A DNA stretch of 64,000 bases from DAISKN01 sp963716925 (GTDB taxonomy: Bacteria > Acidobacteriota > Vicinamibacteria > Marinacidobacterales > SMYC01). Both the position numbers and the translations under genes were made by a program. Below are positions 62,055 to 64,000 of this stretch, piece after piece. The stretch lies in the NCBI GenBank assembly GCA_963716925.1, contig CAVQUX010000018.1, positions 124,001-188,000 on the forward strand, given 5' to 3'. The notes beneath the pieces were generated by a model. It ran no database searches. It worked only from the letters and a program-made list of their open reading frames with translations, and was not told where the DNA came from. Within the stretch, counting starts at the first letter, position 1. Every line of letters begins with the position of its first letter.

Positions 62055-62426
62055 GGCCCACTTCGCCATCGCCGTCGAGAGCCCCAGCCCCGACGTCACC
62101 GGGGCCGCGGGCGTCAACCAGGTTCCCGACGTCGTGGCGAGTCGCTCGAGCCCCTCACGGTCTTCGCCTCCTACCTGGGCTTGCAGCATTGGTGGACAGA
62201 AGGCCTGCGCTCGACCTGGACCTACGGGTTCGTGAACGTCCGCAACCTCGAGTTCCAGACGTCCGACTCACTCGACCAGACCCACCGGGTCACGGCGAAC
62301 CTCGCGTGGTCGCCCATCGTTCGAATCGATCTCGTTCTGGAGTACCTCGCGGGAACGAGGAAGAACAAGGACGGCGAGAGCGGGTCTTCCAACCAGTTCC
62401 AGATCGGTGGTACGTTTCGGTTCTGA
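62055..62426 (+). pseudogene. Porin C-terminal remnant, 5'-deleted and frameshifted
   Basis: From about 62055 the frame reads AHFAIAVESPSPDVTGAAGVNQVPDVVA, and after a small deletion or shift near 62143 it continues as EPLTVFASYLGLQHWWTEGLRSTWTYGF with NLAWSPIVRIDLVLEYLAGTRKNKDG and the ending GGTFRF. The pattern matches the end of DcaP-like porins. The N-terminal two thirds are missing, replaced by the toxin module. The stop TGA shares a base with the MscS start. Confidence 0.75.
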
Positions 62427-64000
62427 TGAGGAAGCCTGGGTTGCGTCTCATGGGTTTGGTCCTGGGCGGGAGCCTGGTTTCGACGACACCTTCTCTGGCC
62501 CAAATCCCGGATCTCGCCGGCACGTTCGAAGCGCGAACGGGGAAGCCGGCCGAGGTCGTCGTCTGGAACCGACCCGTGGTCGTCCTGCGGGCGACGATCG
62601 GCGGCATCACGCCCGAGGAACGCGCCGCGGGAGTCCGGCGCCGGATCGAGGATCTACCCCTCGATGGCACCGAGATTCGAGCCGAGCCGGCAGCAATCCG
62701 AGGGCTCGAGGGTATCGCTGTCTTCGCGGGAGACGGGATGCTCTTTGGTCTCGTGCCGCAGGATCTGGACCCGGAATCGGGGGAAAGTCTCGAGCAGGTC
62801 GCCCGGTCCGCGGTCCGCAACGTCCAGGAAATCGTCCAGGCACGCCGGGAGGCCCAGCGGCCTGAGGGGATCGCGAGGGGCGTGGCCTATTCCGTGGGAG
62901 GCCTCCTTCTGCTGTTTCTCTTCACGCGCGGAGTCCGCCGAGTCCGGCGATTGTCCGAGCGGCTTCATCCCCCGCATTACCTCGACGGAGTCCGGGTCCA
63001 CGGGTTCGATGTGAGTCCCGTCCTCTCCTATCTGGGCAGACGCACGGTTCGGGTCCTGTCCGCGGCGCTGGTTCTCTTCGCCGTCTACTTCTTCGTCGCG
63101 TTCGCGCTCTCCCAGTTCCCCTATACCCGCCCCTGGGGCGAGGGCCTGGGACGATTCGTTCTCCTCCATTTCTTCGAGCTCGGAAAGCGCGCTCTCGGCG
63201 CCGTTCCCGGCTTCCTGACCGCGGCGCTCATCCTCGTCGCCGGCAGAGTCATCTCCCGCGCTGTCTCCGGTCTCTTCGATCGAGTGGAAAAAGGCCAGGC
63301 CGCCCTTCCGGGACTGGACCCGGATACCGCGCGGGCGACGAGGCGGAATCTTCGTGGTGCTCATCTGGATCTTCGTCCTCACCGCCGCCTATCCCTACAT
63401 TCCCGGCTCGAGAACGGAAGCGTTCCGGGCCCTCAGCGTCTTCGTCGGGCTCATGGCCTCGCTCGGAGGCGTCGGGCTCGTGAACCAGGTGATGAGCGGA
63501 CTGATGGTGGTCTATTCCCGCTCGCTCCGGATCGGAGACTTCGTTCGCATCGGGGACCAGGAAGGGGTGGTGAGAGAGATCGGGACGCTCTCGACCAAGC
63601 TTCAGACCCTGGCCCGGGAGGAGGTGACCATCCCCAACGCGGTGCTCGCGGGAACGACGGTCACGAACTTCAGCAAGCTCGCGGGCGAGGACGGGGCGGT
63701 CATTCGGACCACCGTGACCATCGGCTACGACGCTCCCTGGCGGCAGGTGCACGCCCTTCTCGAGCTCGCCGCCGATCGCACGCAGGGATTGCGCAAGACC
63801 CCCAAGCCCAGGGTCCTTCAGCGGGCGCTCTCGGACTTCTACGTCGAGTACCAGCTCTTCGCCAACCTGGAGAAGGTCGAGGGCCGCATCCAGGCGCTCT
63901 CCGATCTCCACGCGCAGATCCAGGACGCGTTCAACGAGTTCGGCGTTCAGATCATGTCCCCGCATTTCGAGAGCCAGCCGGGGCAGAAGGTTTTCGTTCC
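62426..64000 (+). CDS. MscS-type mechanosensitive channel, frameshift, runs off the window
   Basis: The product starts at ATG 62426 with signal GLRLMGLVLGGSLVSTTPSLAQ and an exported domain (about 27-150). Membrane helices follow near residues 155-175, 205-230 and 255-285. Near 63350 the frame changes (ARATRR, resuming FVVLIWIFVLTAAYPYIPG). The MscS core is SLRIGDFVRIGDQEGVVREIGTLSTKL with EEVTIPNAVLAGTTVTNFS. The C-terminus is outside the window. A periplasmic N-domain before the channel is found in larger MscS homologues. Confidence 0.82.
   Translation, partial: MRKPGLRLMGLVLGGSLVSTTPSLAQIPDLAGTFEARTGKPAEVVVWNRPVVVLRATIGGITPEERAAGVRRRIEDLPLDGTEIRAEPAAIRGLEGIAVFAGDGMLFGLVPQDLDPESGESLEQVARSAVRNVQEIVQARREAQRPEGIARGVAYSVGGLLLLFLFTRGVRRVRRLSERLHPPHYLDGVRVHGFDVSPVLSYLGRRTVRVLSAALVLFAVYFFVAFALSQFPYTRPWGEGLGRFVLLHFFELGKRALGAVPGFLTAALILVAGRVISRAVSGLFDRVEKGQAALPGLDPDTARATRRNLRGAHLDLRPHRRLSLHSRLENGSVPGPQRLRRAHGLARRRRAREPGDERTDGGLFPLAPDRRLRSHRGPGRGGERDRDALDQASDPGPGGGDHPQRGARGNDGHELQQARGRGRGGHSDHRDHRLRRSLAAGARPSRARRRSHAGIAQDPQAQGPSAGALGLLRRVPALRQPGEGRGPHPGALRSPRADPGRVQRVRRSDHVPAFREPAGAEGFRS

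Noticed and set aside
1..64000. tRNA or rRNA genes, insertion sequences, prophage, CRISPR arrays
   Set aside because: No T-loop motif outside tmRNA, no transposase or integrase-like protein, no spaced repeats seen.

Overview
The window is a 64 kb stretch of high-GC bacterial chromosome. The gene content points to Acidobacteriota or a close relative, inferred from family content and not tested by any search: PEGA-domain proteins including a PEGA Ser/Thr kinase, a 1044-residue BNR-repeat beta-propeller protein, a VWA protein of the type common in acidobacteria, a split cytochrome b with a multihaem partner, a prokaryotic-type CtaF, and a YpdA-type reductase. GTG and TTG starts are frequent.

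Layout. 1-3.2 kb is a graveyard of fragments: a MazF tail, a frameshifted adenine deaminase C-terminus, an outer-membrane protein broken in a 9-bp tandem repeat, and an antitoxin followed by a truncated nucleotidyltransferase toxin. Intact hpt and a PEGA protein lie among them. 3.2-11.6 kb holds a large secreted beta-propeller protein, an EamA transporter, a DnaQ-type exonuclease, a sulfotransferase and an alpha/beta hydrolase, then a second antitoxin with a truncated toxin. 11.65-12.0 kb is tmRNA (ssrA) on the minus strand. 12.2-23.6 kb carries a GAF protein, a soluble lytic transglycosylase, an aminotransferase, a redoxin/TPR protein, a heterodimeric ABC exporter and a HEAT-repeat protein. 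Nearly all of these carry single-base frameshifts.

23.7-35.6 kb is one respiratory locus behind a good sigma70-type promoter: Rieske protein, split cytochrome b, an octahaem cytochrome with a coiled-coil stalk, then cytochrome oxidase subunits II, I, III, III-like and IV with haem O and haem A synthesis genes. No small mobile cytochrome c is encoded, and CtaC ends after the CuA domain. The octahaem protein is therefore the likely wire between the bc part and the oxidase. A lipoprotein with a cupredoxin-like look follows at 39.2-40.0 kb.

35.6-54 kb is general housekeeping and regulation: PEGA kinase, M20 and M24 peptidases, VWA and TPR proteins, two Nudix hydrolases, a GT-C-like membrane protein, GDPD, a TlpA-like thioredoxin, a cNMP-binding protein, rpoZ, and XRE and TetR regulators. 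54-62 kb has an intact VapBC module flanked by a degenerate direct repeat of the 3' end of the neighbouring D-aminoacylase gene, a cyclophilin/YpdA/D-aminoacylase operon, an M16 protease, and an AbrB/Doc module sitting against a decapitated porin. The window ends inside an MscS-type channel gene.

Three themes recur: toxin-antitoxin modules (two intact, three broken), single-base frameshifts in otherwise conserved genes (possibly assembly error), and -10-like hexamers placed 5-6 nt before start codons, which suggests leaderless transcripts.
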